From the NCBI GenBank assembly GCA_034189755.1, contig JAXIHJ010000106.1:1-25818 (forward strand): a stretch of 25,818 nt of DNA, written 5' to 3'. The notes below the pieces were generated by a model, which was not told where the DNA came from, did not search any database, and was given only the letters and a program-made list of their open reading frames with translations. Of this stretch, positions 1 to 6,264 are shown piece by piece; within the stretch, counting starts at the first letter, position 1, and each line of letters opens with the position of its first letter. The translations under genes were made by a program, and so were the position numbers. The DNA is from JAXIHJ01 sp034189755 (GTDB lineage Bacteria; Planctomycetota; Phycisphaerae; SM23-33).

Positions 1-2
1 GC

Positions 3-131
3 CTGGGTGGGGCTATTATCACATGGGATGACAGGGCTAATCTCAGTGATGACCATGAAAACCCTGCTTATTGGTCCCCTATACCTGTCTACTCCCAGAG
101 GTTCTCCATCAGCGTCTATCCTCTGGGATAG
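3..131 (+). CDS. 3' end of an unidentified open frame (fragment)
   Basis: This frame is open from the window edge to a TAG at 129-131 and encodes about 42 residues ending SVYPLG. The composition (Trp, Tyr, Asn, Asp; several AT-rich codons) looks like the tail of a real protein, but I recognise no family. It is in a different frame from the aspartate oxidase that follows, and its stop overlaps the point where that homology starts. It may be the end of an unrelated gene joined here by rearrangement or by a chimeric assembly. Confidence 0.3.
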   Translation: MGGAIITWDDRANLSDDHENPAYWSPIPVYSQRFSISVYPLG

Positions 132-1069
132 CGTTTCGCGCAGGGGCAACTATCACTGATCCGGAAATGGTGCAGTTCCATCCCACCACGCTTTACGTCG
201 CCGGTGCAACGCGGTCGCTGATCTCCGAGGCTGTACGCGGCGAAGGCGGACAACTACTGGACCGCCTCGGCCATCGCTTTATGGCCGACTATCACGAAAT
301 GGGCGAACTGGCCCCGCGCGACATAGTCAGCAGGGCCATTATGGAACAAATGTCCAAAACCAACGCTACGCATGTCTTTCTCGACGTGCGGCATATCGGC
401 TCGACGGCATTCGCGCAAAGGTTCCCACAGATAGACCAGCAGTGCCGGTCGTTTGGCATCAAGCCGGGCGGCGACCTGATTCCTGTGCATCCGGCCGCCC
501 ACTACATGATTGGCGGCGCCCGAGTGGACATGGACGGGCGAAGCTCCATTCCCGGCCTGCTGGCCTGCGGTGAGGCGTGCTGTACGGGTCTGCACGGCGC
601 AAACCGCCTGGCGTCCAACAGTCTCATCGAGGCGCTTGTCTGCGGACATCGCTGCGGTCAGGCGGCCGGGCGGCAACTGGCGGAAATGAACGATAAATTC
701 ACCGCAAAACCCACCGACTGGGCAAACGCGCCCTCCGACCGGACCGAACTGGACCTGACCGACATACGCAACTCACTGCGGTCGGTCATGTGGCGCAACG
801 TAGGCATCGCGCGCCGCGGCGAAAGGCTCGTCGAAACAAACGAAATCGTGGAGTTCTGGGGGCGATACGTGCTGGATAAGGAGTTTTTCGACCCTGCCGG
901 CTGGGAAGTGCAAAACATGCTCACGGCGGCGTATCTGATTGCCGGCTGCGCACTGCGCCGCACCGAGACACGCGGCGTGCACTTTCGGGAGGACTTCCCC
1001 GAAAGCGACCCGGCCTGGGCCAGGCATCAATACATCCGCAGAACCGAAGATCAATTGGTGGCGGAGTAA
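71..1069 (+). CDS. nadB: L-aspartate oxidase, C-terminal part (5'-truncated)
   Basis: L-aspartate oxidase oxidises L-aspartate to iminoaspartate with FAD, the first step of de novo NAD synthesis, in the cytoplasm. Visible family blocks are VQFHPTTLY, SEAVRGEGG, PAAHYMIGG and GEACCTGLHGANRLASNS, which carry the His and Arg residues that bind substrate in the NadB/succinate dehydrogenase flavoprotein family. A helical C-terminal domain follows and the end looks normal (TAA at 1067-1069). The open frame can start at TTG 71, but homology begins only around 125-131 (GIAFRAGA); the first ~18 residues are not NadB-like. The N-terminal FAD-binding Rossmann half, about 200 residues, is missing although more than 100 bases of window lie upstream, so this is a truncated gene or an assembly join rather than simple clipping at the edge. 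Confidence 0.85.
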   Translation: MVPYTCLLPEVLHQRLSSGIAFRAGATITDPEMVQFHPTTLYVAGATRSLISEAVRGEGGQLLDRLGHRFMADYHEMGELAPRDIVSRAIMEQMSKTNATHVFLDVRHIGSTAFAQRFPQIDQQCRSFGIKPGGDLIPVHPAAHYMIGGARVDMDGRSSIPGLLACGEACCTGLHGANRLASNSLIEALVCGHRCGQAAGRQLAEMNDKFTAKPTDWANAPSDRTELDLTDIRNSLRSVMWRNVGIARRGERLVETNEIVEFWGRYVLDKEFFDPAGWEVQNMLTAAYLIAGCALRRTETRGVHFREDFPESDPAWARHQYIRRTEDQLVAE

Positions 1070-1123
1070 GCCACGCGTGCTATCTCAACCTGAAGGAAGA
1101 AATGTTCGGAACGCCAAAACAGT

Positions 1124-1163
1124 AGTCAGAGGTCAGAAGTCAGAAAACAGAGATTAGAGAATA
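1124..1163 (+). repeat. short imperfect tandem repeat (AGTCAGA-like units), left copy
   Basis: This tract consists of units such as GTCAGAG, GTCAGAA, GTCAGAA and ACAGAG, just upstream of the four-helix-bundle gene at 1181. A similar tract in inverted orientation lies just after that gene (1557-1620). Its role is unknown. Confidence 0.6.
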
Positions 1164-1180
1164 GATAAAGGTTTCGGAGG

Positions 1181-1522
1181 ATGGAGATACAATCTGCAAA
1201 GGACTTGACCGTTTACGCCAAAGCATACGACCTGGCAATGCGCATCTTTCTAATCAGCAAGAGATTTCCTCCTGAAGAGCGCTATGCACTTACATGTCAG
1301 ATCCGTCGTTCATCGCGTTCTGTGTGCATGAATCTCCGGGAAGCTTGGGCGAAACGGAGACATGAAGCACACCTTGTCAGTAAGTCGACTGATTGTGACG
1401 CAGAGAATAGCGAAACGGACACATCTTTGTGTTTTGCCAAAGAGTGTTCATACATCACGGATCAGGAATATACGGAATTGACTACCCTGTGCAGCGAGGT
1501 GGGAAAATGCTGGGATCGATGA
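1181..1522 (+). CDS. four-helix-bundle (23S rRNA IVS-type) protein, C-terminal frameshift
   Basis: This small helical protein belongs to the family first seen in 23S rRNA intervening sequences, which also includes Avd of diversity-generating retroelements; stand-alone members have no established function. Family features are DLTVYAKAYDLAMRIF, RRSSRSVCMNLREAW, SETDTSLCFAKECSYI and a C-terminal EVGK. The frame stops after EVGKCWDR, but shifting by one base after the A run at 1504-1507 restores a family-like tail, GKMLGSMIQRPEKF, ending at TGA 1558-1560. One A appears to be missing, either as a real mutation or a homopolymer sequencing error; corrected length would be about 126 aa. A GGAGG abuts the ATG with no spacer, which is unusually close for a ribosome binding site. 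Inverted short tandem repeats flank the gene. Confidence 0.8.
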   Translation: MEIQSAKDLTVYAKAYDLAMRIFLISKRFPPEERYALTCQIRRSSRSVCMNLREAWAKRRHEAHLVSKSTDCDAENSETDTSLCFAKECSYITDQEYTELTTLCSEVGKCWDR

Positions 1523-1556
1523 TTCAACGTCCTGAAAAATTCGTGATTCGCAACTG

Positions 1557-1620
1557 CTGACTTCTGTTCTCTGACTTCTGGCCTCTGCTGCTCTGGTCTC
1601 TGCTGCTCTATTTCTTCCAG
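1557..1620 (-). repeat. short imperfect tandem repeat, inverted right copy
   Basis: Read on the minus strand this tract has AGTCAGAG, ACAGAAGTCAG, CAGAGG and CAGAGACC units, the same kind as at 1124-1163 but in opposite orientation. It covers the last codons and the TAG stop (1608-1610) of the HAD gene, so this repeat now provides that gene's 3' end. Confidence 0.6.
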
Positions 1621-2495
1621 GGTGGGACCTCCGGCAGATAGGCCATGAATTCGTCGATGAGTTTCTGCTCGTACTCGCCGGCGTATTCGCCGGCGAAAAA
1701 CTTGTCCGCCGCTTCCTCGGCGAACCGTTTCCACGAAGCAGCTTCGTCGCCTGGGTTGATGGGGTAAAACAGGACATTGTTGGCTCGTGCTGCTTTCATG
1801 TCGCCGGGCGCATCGCCGACCATTAAAATCTTTTCTGGTTCGTACTTGCCCGCCGCGCCGTATTGGAGGTGTTCTTTTTTGGAACCCATTTCCTGGCCGC
1901 AGATCATCCGGACGCGGGAGGCGATGCCGTGCTCTTGCCACTCGCGTTTCAGCGCCTCATTCGGCGTAGCCGAGACAACCATGATGTCGGCTGCCTCGGC
2001 GAGCCTGTCCAGGCTTCGGCGGACGTGCGGGAAGGGCGGCACGTTGCGGACGATTTTGGCGACCGCCTCGTTGACGGCGGAGGACCACGCCAGCGTCCGT
2101 TTCAGCACCGGATCGTTCATCTCGGCGATCTTGGCTTCCAGCGCCGGGTTGCCCAGGCGGCTTTCAGCCTCAATCCACTTCCGCAGCGAGTCGGTCTGCG
2201 GCGTCTCATAGCCGCGCTCGACGGCCTCGGGGCGGTCCGCCAGCAGGTCGAAAACCATTATCAGGGCGGGAAAGCGATTAATGCCTCGCCACCGGCTGTA
2301 AAGATTGACAAACTCCGCAGCCTCGCGGGCCAGCCTCGAGACCGGCTGAAGGTCCCACGAATTGATGATGTTCGGAATAAAGCACTCCTTGTGCTTTATT
2401 TCCATCGTGTCGAACGCACAGCCGTCCGAGTCGATACCGATGAAAAAGTCCTTGTTCTTCTCAAATGTTTTCAGTTGCTCCACGTAATCTGCCAT
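1608..2495 (-). CDS. HAD-superfamily hydrolase (probable phosphatase), unknown substrate
   Basis: Haloacid-dehalogenase phosphatases use an aspartyl-phosphate intermediate. Motif I is DSDGCAFDT (D22 nucleophile, D24 acid/base), motif II is the Ser in VVSATP near residue 175, motif III is probably a Lys in the GSKKEHLQ region, and motif IV is GDAPGD. A large helical insertion of about 130 residues between motifs I and II is a C1-type cap, so a small-molecule phosphate is the likely substrate. The protein is 295 aa and starts at an ATG with GGAGT upstream. The C-terminus has a small internal duplication (AGEY AGEY) and ends inside a repeat tract. It is a lone minus-strand gene between the two four-helix genes, with no neighbour that fixes its substrate. 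Confidence 0.8.
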   Translation of the reverse strand: MADYVEQLKTFEKNKDFFIGIDSDGCAFDTMEIKHKECFIPNIINSWDLQPVSRLAREAAEFVNLYSRWRGINRFPALIMVFDLLADRPEAVERGYETPQTDSLRKWIEAESRLGNPALEAKIAEMNDPVLKRTLAWSSAVNEAVAKIVRNVPPFPHVRRSLDRLAEAADIMVVSATPNEALKREWQEHGIASRVRMICGQEMGSKKEHLQYGAAGKYEPEKILMVGDAPGDMKAARANNVLFYPINPGDEAASWKRFAEEAADKFFAGEYAGEYEQKLIDEFMAYLPEVPPWKK

Positions 2496-2506
2496 TTATT
2501 ACTCCT

Positions 2507-2534
2507 CAATTTCCAATTTCCGATTTCCAATTTC
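2507..2534 (-). repeat. ATTGGAAAT-type tandem repeat, copy A
   Basis: Read on the minus strand, this is heptamer-like GGAAATT/GGAAATC units. It lies upstream of the HAD start and downstream of the four-helix gene at 2579-2962. Copy B at 2998-3030 is nearly the same tract in opposite orientation, so the two bracket that gene. Confidence 0.75.
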
Positions 2535-2578
2535 TATCCCTTGCGGATTACCCGGCTATCTTGAGGAACCAATTTATA

Positions 2579-2962
2579 TTACGTAGTTTTCTTTTTGCTT
2601 TTCTTTACCAAACGTCTGGCTTTTGCGGTTTTCTGGGAAGCGATGATTATTGCAAGTATCTCCCGACCCTCCACGGTCAGCTCTTCCACCAGGGCGTGTT
2701 TTGTCAAGCCGGCGTCCGGAGCGAAATCGATCCAAAAAACGGATTCATCTGCTTCTTCCTCGACAATGCCGAGCTTGTTGACAAAATCGGCATGACTCCG
2801 GGCGGAGCACGAATCGCTGTAATTCGATGCGACACTGGTGCTCGATTTGATTAATTGTCTTCCGACAACATCACCAACCGGTCCCCTGGGGAACGAACCG
2901 GCGAGTTTTATACATCTAAGAACGAACGCTCTCGTTCTCTTTTTCATTTCATCCGGAGTCAA
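2579..2962 (-). CDS. four-helix-bundle (23S rRNA IVS-type) protein
   Basis: Second member of the four-helix-bundle family in this window, from a different subgroup than the one at 1181. Family landmarks are MKKRTRAFVLRCIKLAGSFP, GRQLIKSSTSVASNYSDSC, DFVNKLGIVEEEADESVFW and EILAIIIASQKTAK, followed by a Lys-rich tail. The length (127 aa) is usual. The start chosen is TTG at 2962 (MTPDEMKKR), because I recall relatives that begin with an MTPxE-like stretch; ATG at 2947 is the alternative, and neither has a strong ribosome binding site. The reading frame is intact. It is flanked by inverted ATTGGAAAT-type tracts (copies A and B). Its function is unestablished; the basic helical surface may suit nucleic-acid binding, by analogy with Avd. 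Confidence 0.85.
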   Translation of the reverse strand: MTPDEMKKRTRAFVLRCIKLAGSFPRGPVGDVVGRQLIKSSTSVASNYSDSCSARSHADFVNKLGIVEEEADESVFWIDFAPDAGLTKHALVEELTVEGREILAIIIASQKTAKARRLVKKSKKKTT

Positions 2963-2997
2963 CGTCTTGTCTCTTGATTCGTGTGTCGCCTTTTATC

Positions 2998-3030
2998 AAT
3001 TGGAATTTGGAAATCGGAAATTGGAAATTT
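2998..3030 (+). repeat. ATTGGAAAT-type tandem repeat, copy B
   Basis: Units run TGGAATT, TGGAAATC, GGAAATT, GGAAATT on the plus strand. The tract begins after the four-helix gene's start region and ends seven bases before the stop codon of the SDR gene at 3037. It is an inverted partner of copy A. Confidence 0.75.
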
Positions 3031-3036
3031 CAGCGG

Positions 3037-3867
3037 CTACACCCCGCTGAACGCACTGAACCCGCCGTCTATGGGCACGACTATGCCGGTTACAAACTTT
3101 GCCGCATCCGAGATCAGCCAGAGCGTCGCGCCAAGAAGCTCGGCCGATTCGCCAAACCGTCCCATGGGCGTGTGGTCGATAATCTGCCTGCCGCGATCCG
3201 TCAGTTCGCCGGTTTTTTCGTCTGTCAGCAGGAAGCGGTTCTGCTCGGTCAGGAAGAAGCCCGGCGCGATTGCATTGACGCGAATCTTCGGCGAATGTCT
3301 CTGGGCCATGTAAACGCTCAGCCACTGCGTGAAGTTGCTGATTGCCGCCTTGGCGGCAGAATATGCGGCGATGTTCGTCAGCGGCCTAAACGCGTTCATC
3401 GACGAAACATTGATAATTACGCCCTCGCCGCGCTCGGCCAGGTGCCGCCCGAAAACCTGGCTCGGCAGCATCGTGCCGAGGCAGTTCAGGTCGAAGACCC
3501 ACCTCAGCGCATCGGCCGGCAGGTCGAAGAACGCGGTGGGGGGGGCGCAGGTGGCTTCTTTTTTGTTGCCGCCGGCGCCGTTAATCAGAACGTCCACGCC
3601 GCCGAGCTTTTCGACCGTCTCTGCGAAGGCCTTCTCGACGGCGTCTTTCTCCAGCACGTTGCACATGACCGGCACAGCCGTGCCGCCGGCGGCTGCAATC
3701 TCCCCGCACAGCGCCTCGGCGCCTTGCATGTTGAAGTCCAGCACAGCCACCTTCGCACCGCAGCCGGCCAGCGCCTTGGCCATCGCGCCGCACAACACGC
3801 CCGCACCGCCGGTCAACACGATACACTTGTCCGTAATGTCGAACAAATTCTCCATGTGAGCGTTCAT
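3037..3867 (-). CDS. SDR oxidoreductase, D-mannonate oxidoreductase (YjmF/UxuB)-like
   Basis: Short-chain dehydrogenase using NAD(P)H. The cofactor loop is TGGAGVLCG (residues 19-27); relatives I recall have Gly where this protein has Cys26. The NGAGG block follows, then catalytic Ser in NVSSMNAF, the YSAAK pair and IRVNAIAPGFF. The C-terminus HTPMGRFGES...TGIVVPIDGGFSAFSGV is typical of the SDR family annotated as D-mannonate/fructuronate oxidoreductase, which interconverts fructuronate and mannonate. ATG 3867 is preferred over the upstream TTG 3897 because GGGAGA sits just before it; the length is then 276 aa. It lies 48 bases after gnd on the same strand and is probably co-transcribed. Exact substrate is inferred, not shown. 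Confidence 0.8.
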   Translation of the reverse strand: MNAHMENLFDITDKCIVLTGGAGVLCGAMAKALAGCGAKVAVLDFNMQGAEALCGEIAAAGGTAVPVMCNVLEKDAVEKAFAETVEKLGGVDVLINGAGGNKKEATCAPPTAFFDLPADALRWVFDLNCLGTMLPSQVFGRHLAERGEGVIINVSSMNAFRPLTNIAAYSAAKAAISNFTQWLSVYMAQRHSPKIRVNAIAPGFFLTEQNRFLLTDEKTGELTDRGRQIIDHTPMGRFGESAELLGATLWLISDAAKFVTGIVVPIDGGFSAFSGV

Positions 3868-3895
3868 TTTATCTCCCGCGTTCGACAGATACCGC

Positions 3896-3917
3896 AAATC
3901 GAAAATTGGAAATTTTC
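3896..3917 (+). repeat. ATTGGAAAT-type repeat, copy C
   Basis: A short copy (AATCGAAAATTGGAAATTTTC) that fills much of the gap between the gnd stop codon and the downstream SDR gene. It has the same orientation as copy B, so the SDR gene sits between two direct copies. Confidence 0.65.
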
Positions 3918-5373
3918 AGGCGTTGTACGTGCTTGCCGTCGTATCGCCGCCGGTGCCGGTCCAGTTGGTGTGGAAGAACTCGCCTCGCGGCCTGTCCACG
4001 CGCTCGTAGGTGTGCGCGCCGAAGTAATCTCGCTGTGCCTGGAGCAGGTTCGCCGGCAGGCGCTCGGCGCGGTAGCCGTCGTAGTAGGCCAACGCGCTGC
4101 TGAAGGCCGGGACGGGGATGCCGAGTTTGACCGCCTTCTGCACGGTTCGCCGCCACGCGGTCTGGGCCTTTCGGACGGCCGACTTGAAGTAAGGCCAGAG
4201 CAGCAGGTTGACCAGGTCGGGCTTTTTGTCGAAGGCGTCCTTGATTCGGCTCAGAAACTGGCTGCGGATGATGCACCCGCCTCGCCACATAAGGGCGATG
4301 CCGCCGTAATTGAGATTCCAGCCGAACTCCTCAGCCGCCGCCCGCATGAGTTGATAGCCCTGGGCATAGCTGACTATTTTGCTGGCGTAGAGTGCGTGGC
4401 GAATGTCGGCTACGAACTTGTCGCGGTCGCCCCTGAAGCTCACCTTCGGGCCGCGAAGGAGCTTCGAGGCCGCTACACGCTGGTCTTTCATCGCCGAGAG
4501 GCACCTGGCGAATACCGACTCGCCGATGAGCGTCAGCGGCTGGCCCAGCTCCAACGCGGTGATGCCCGTCCATTTGCCGGTGCCTTTCTGCCCGGCGGTG
4601 TCGAGAATAACGTCCACCATGGGCTGGTGGGTCTGCTCGTCCATCCTGGCCAGTATGTCGCGCGTAATCTCGATAAGGTAGCTGTCCAGCTCACCGCGGT
4701 TCCACTCGGCGAATACGTCGGACATCTCTGCGGGTGTCAGGCCGGCGACCTTCATAAGGTTGTACGCCTCGCAGATGAGCTGCATGTCGCCGTACTCGAT
4801 GCCGTTGTGGACCATCTTGACGAAATGCCCGGCGCCGTTTTCGCCGACCCAGTCGCAGCAGGGCGCACCGTCGGCCTGGGCGGCGACGGCCTGGAAGATC
4901 TCCTTGACGTGAGGCCAGGCGTCGGGCGAGCCGCCCGGCATGATGCTTGGCCCGTGGCGGGCGCCTTCCTCGCCGCCGGAAACGCCCGTGCCGATGTAGA
5001 GCAGGCCCCTGGCCTCGACCGACTCGGTCCGGCGGATCGTGTCGTGGAAGTTGCTGTTGCCGCCATCGATGATGATATCGCCGGCCTGAAGGTGCGGCAG
5101 AATCTTCTCGATGAACGCGTCTACGGCCTGGCCGGCCTTGACCAGCAGCATTACGCGGCGAGGCCTTTTCAGCGAGCCTGCAAGCTCCTCGATAGAGTGC
5201 GCGGCGAGTATGGTGTCCCTGCCCACAGCCGGGCCGTTTACAAAATCGTCCACTTTGCTCACCGTTCGGTTGAATACCGCCACGGCGAAGCCGTGATCAT
5301 TCATGTTCAGTACAAGATTCTGGCCCATCACAGCCAGGCCCACCAAGCCGATGTCAGCTTTCGCTTCTGTCAT
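3916..5373 (-). CDS. gnd: 6-phosphogluconate dehydrogenase, decarboxylating
   Basis: Converts 6-phosphogluconate to ribulose 5-phosphate and CO2 with NADP+, the last oxidative step of the pentose-phosphate pathway. The N-terminal Rossmann domain begins IGLVGLAVMGQNL with FNRT after it; IIDGGNSN, the signature GVSGGEEGARHGPSIMPGG and the catalytic Lys block HFVKMVHNGIEYGDMQ follow, then the all-helical C-terminal domain including GKWTG and RGGCIIRS. ATG 5373 was chosen because it begins at the conserved N-terminus and has AGGGAG upstream; the frame stays open further upstream but would run through the tRNA gene. Length is 485 aa, normal for the long dimeric form. It precedes the mannonate-type SDR and follows the catabolic block on the same strand. 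Confidence 0.95.
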   Translation of the reverse strand: MTEAKADIGLVGLAVMGQNLVLNMNDHGFAVAVFNRTVSKVDDFVNGPAVGRDTILAAHSIEELAGSLKRPRRVMLLVKAGQAVDAFIEKILPHLQAGDIIIDGGNSNFHDTIRRTESVEARGLLYIGTGVSGGEEGARHGPSIMPGGSPDAWPHVKEIFQAVAAQADGAPCCDWVGENGAGHFVKMVHNGIEYGDMQLICEAYNLMKVAGLTPAEMSDVFAEWNRGELDSYLIEITRDILARMDEQTHQPMVDVILDTAGQKGTGKWTGITALELGQPLTLIGESVFARCLSAMKDQRVAASKLLRGPKVSFRGDRDKFVADIRHALYASKIVSYAQGYQLMRAAAEEFGWNLNYGGIALMWRGGCIIRSQFLSRIKDAFDKKPDLVNLLLWPYFKSAVRKAQTAWRRTVQKAVKLGIPVPAFSSALAYYDGYRAERLPANLLQAQRDYFGAHTYERVDRPRGEFFHTNWTGTGGDTTASTYNA

Positions 5374-5522
5374 TTTTTTTACTCCCTTGAATCCCGCGCT
5401 CCGGCAGATCACTTGCCTGAAAGGCATTACAGTAAACCCGTGTATATTGCAAGACAAACCGGCTGCGGCTGGACATTGGAGGCAAATTCCGGTACCTAAT
5501 GCGTAGAGGCAAATCGGCAGCA

Positions 5523-5608
5523 GGCCCGGTGGCGGAACTGGCAGACGCAAGGGACTTAAAATCCCTTGGCCCGCAAGGGCCGTGCGGGTTCAACTCCCGC
5601 CCGGGCCA
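5523..5608 (+). tRNA. tRNA-Leu (UAA)
   Basis: The acceptor stem GGCCCGG (5523-5529) pairs with CCGGGCC (5601-5607) and the discriminator is A5608. The anticodon loop CTTAAAA (5555-5561) is closed by AGGGA/TCCCT, giving anticodon TAA at 5557-5559. A long class II variable arm (GGCCCGCAAGGGCC) and the T arm GCGGG-TTCAACT-CCCGC are present. CCA is not encoded. The gene sits opposite to the surrounding protein genes, 7 bases from the stop of the cyclase-family gene. Confidence 0.95.
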
Positions 5609-5615
5609 GTCATAA

Positions 5616-6251
5616 TCAGTGCACAACGGCCACGGTCCGGGTCGGTGCGCCGTTGCCGCCTCGGATCGCCAGCGGCAGGCATATCAGCTCAAACTCGTCG
5701 GATGGAATGCGCTGCGGCCAGGCTATCGCCTCGACGATCGCCACTTTCGCTTCGAGCAGGATGTGGTGAACTTCCAGCCCGTCGTCGGGATGGACCGAGG
5801 GCTGCTCCAGACCCAGCAGTACGACGCCCTTATCGACCAGCCAGCGGGCGGCATCGATACTGACGCCGGGGAAATCGACGTAAAACTCTTCCCCGCCGAA
5901 TTGCGAACTCCAGCCGGTGGCCAAAATCAGCCGCTTGGTCCGGACGATTTTCTCCTCGTAAGGCTTTAGTTCCTCAGGGCTGATATGCTCGCCCCTGCCT
6001 TTGGGCAGTGAAACTCGAAATGCCGGTCCGATACATTTGCCCAGGTCCAGCTTTTCCAGTGTCTCGCCGTCCGGAAACACGTGCCAGGGCACGTCAATGT
6101 GCGTGCCGGTGTGGCCGTCCATAAGAAACGTGTTAACACGGTAGCCACCCTGGTCGATTTCGTGCAGAGGTGATATCTTGACGTTCTGATTGCCGGGGAA
6201 GGCCTCCAGACCGTCGTACATCGGATGTGTCAGGTCGATGATTTTACGCAT
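5616..6251 (-). CDS. cyclase-family metal-dependent hydrolase (kynurenine formamidase-like fold)
   Basis: Members of Pfam Cyclase (PF04199) are metal hydrolases acting on amides, esters or lactones; kynurenine formamidase is the best known. The metal motif HTGTHIDVPWH (His47, His51, Asp53, His57) is complete, and DLTHPMYDGLEAFPG near the N-terminus is the usual opening. The length, 211 aa, is normal. A GGAGG lies ahead of the ATG, 13 bases after the SDR gene, so it is probably the last gene of the catabolic operon before the tRNA. No tryptophan-degradation genes are nearby, so formamidase activity is unlikely; hydrolysis of a sugar lactone or similar ester made by the neighbouring dehydrogenase is a possibility only. 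Confidence 0.85.
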   Translation of the reverse strand: MRKIIDLTHPMYDGLEAFPGNQNVKISPLHEIDQGGYRVNTFLMDGHTGTHIDVPWHVFPDGETLEKLDLGKCIGPAFRVSLPKGRGEHISPEELKPYEEKIVRTKRLILATGWSSQFGGEEFYVDFPGVSIDAARWLVDKGVVLLGLEQPSVHPDDGLEVHHILLEAKVAIVEAIAWPQRIPSDEFELICLPLAIRGGNGAPTRTVAVVH

Positions 6252-6264
6252 GTCTTACCTCCGA

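Noticed and set aside
1863..2564. A 233-codon plus-strand frame opposite the HAD gene.
   Set aside because: The opposite strand has complete HAD motifs and a good ribosome binding site; this frame has neither.
1181..2962. Diversity-generating retroelement, because Avd is a four-helix-bundle relative.
   Set aside because: There is no reverse transcriptase and no template/variable repeat pair in the window.
2507..3917. CRISPR array.
   Set aside because: The repeats are heptamer-like, contiguous and variable, with no unique spacers and no cas genes.
2974..5499. An 841-codon open frame on the plus strand.
   Set aside because: It runs antisense through the SDR and gnd genes, both of which have full family motifs. 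Its translation is Arg/Ala/Gly/His-rich without any domain; long antisense frames are usual in GC-rich genes.
5374..5550. N-terminal extension of 6-phosphogluconate dehydrogenase.
   Set aside because: The added residues would overlap the tRNA-Leu gene and lie upstream of the conserved N-terminus, while ATG 5373 has a good Shine-Dalgarno.
5523..5622. Integrated element attached at the tRNA-Leu gene.
   Set aside because: No integrase is present and no second copy of the tRNA 3' end was seen in the window.
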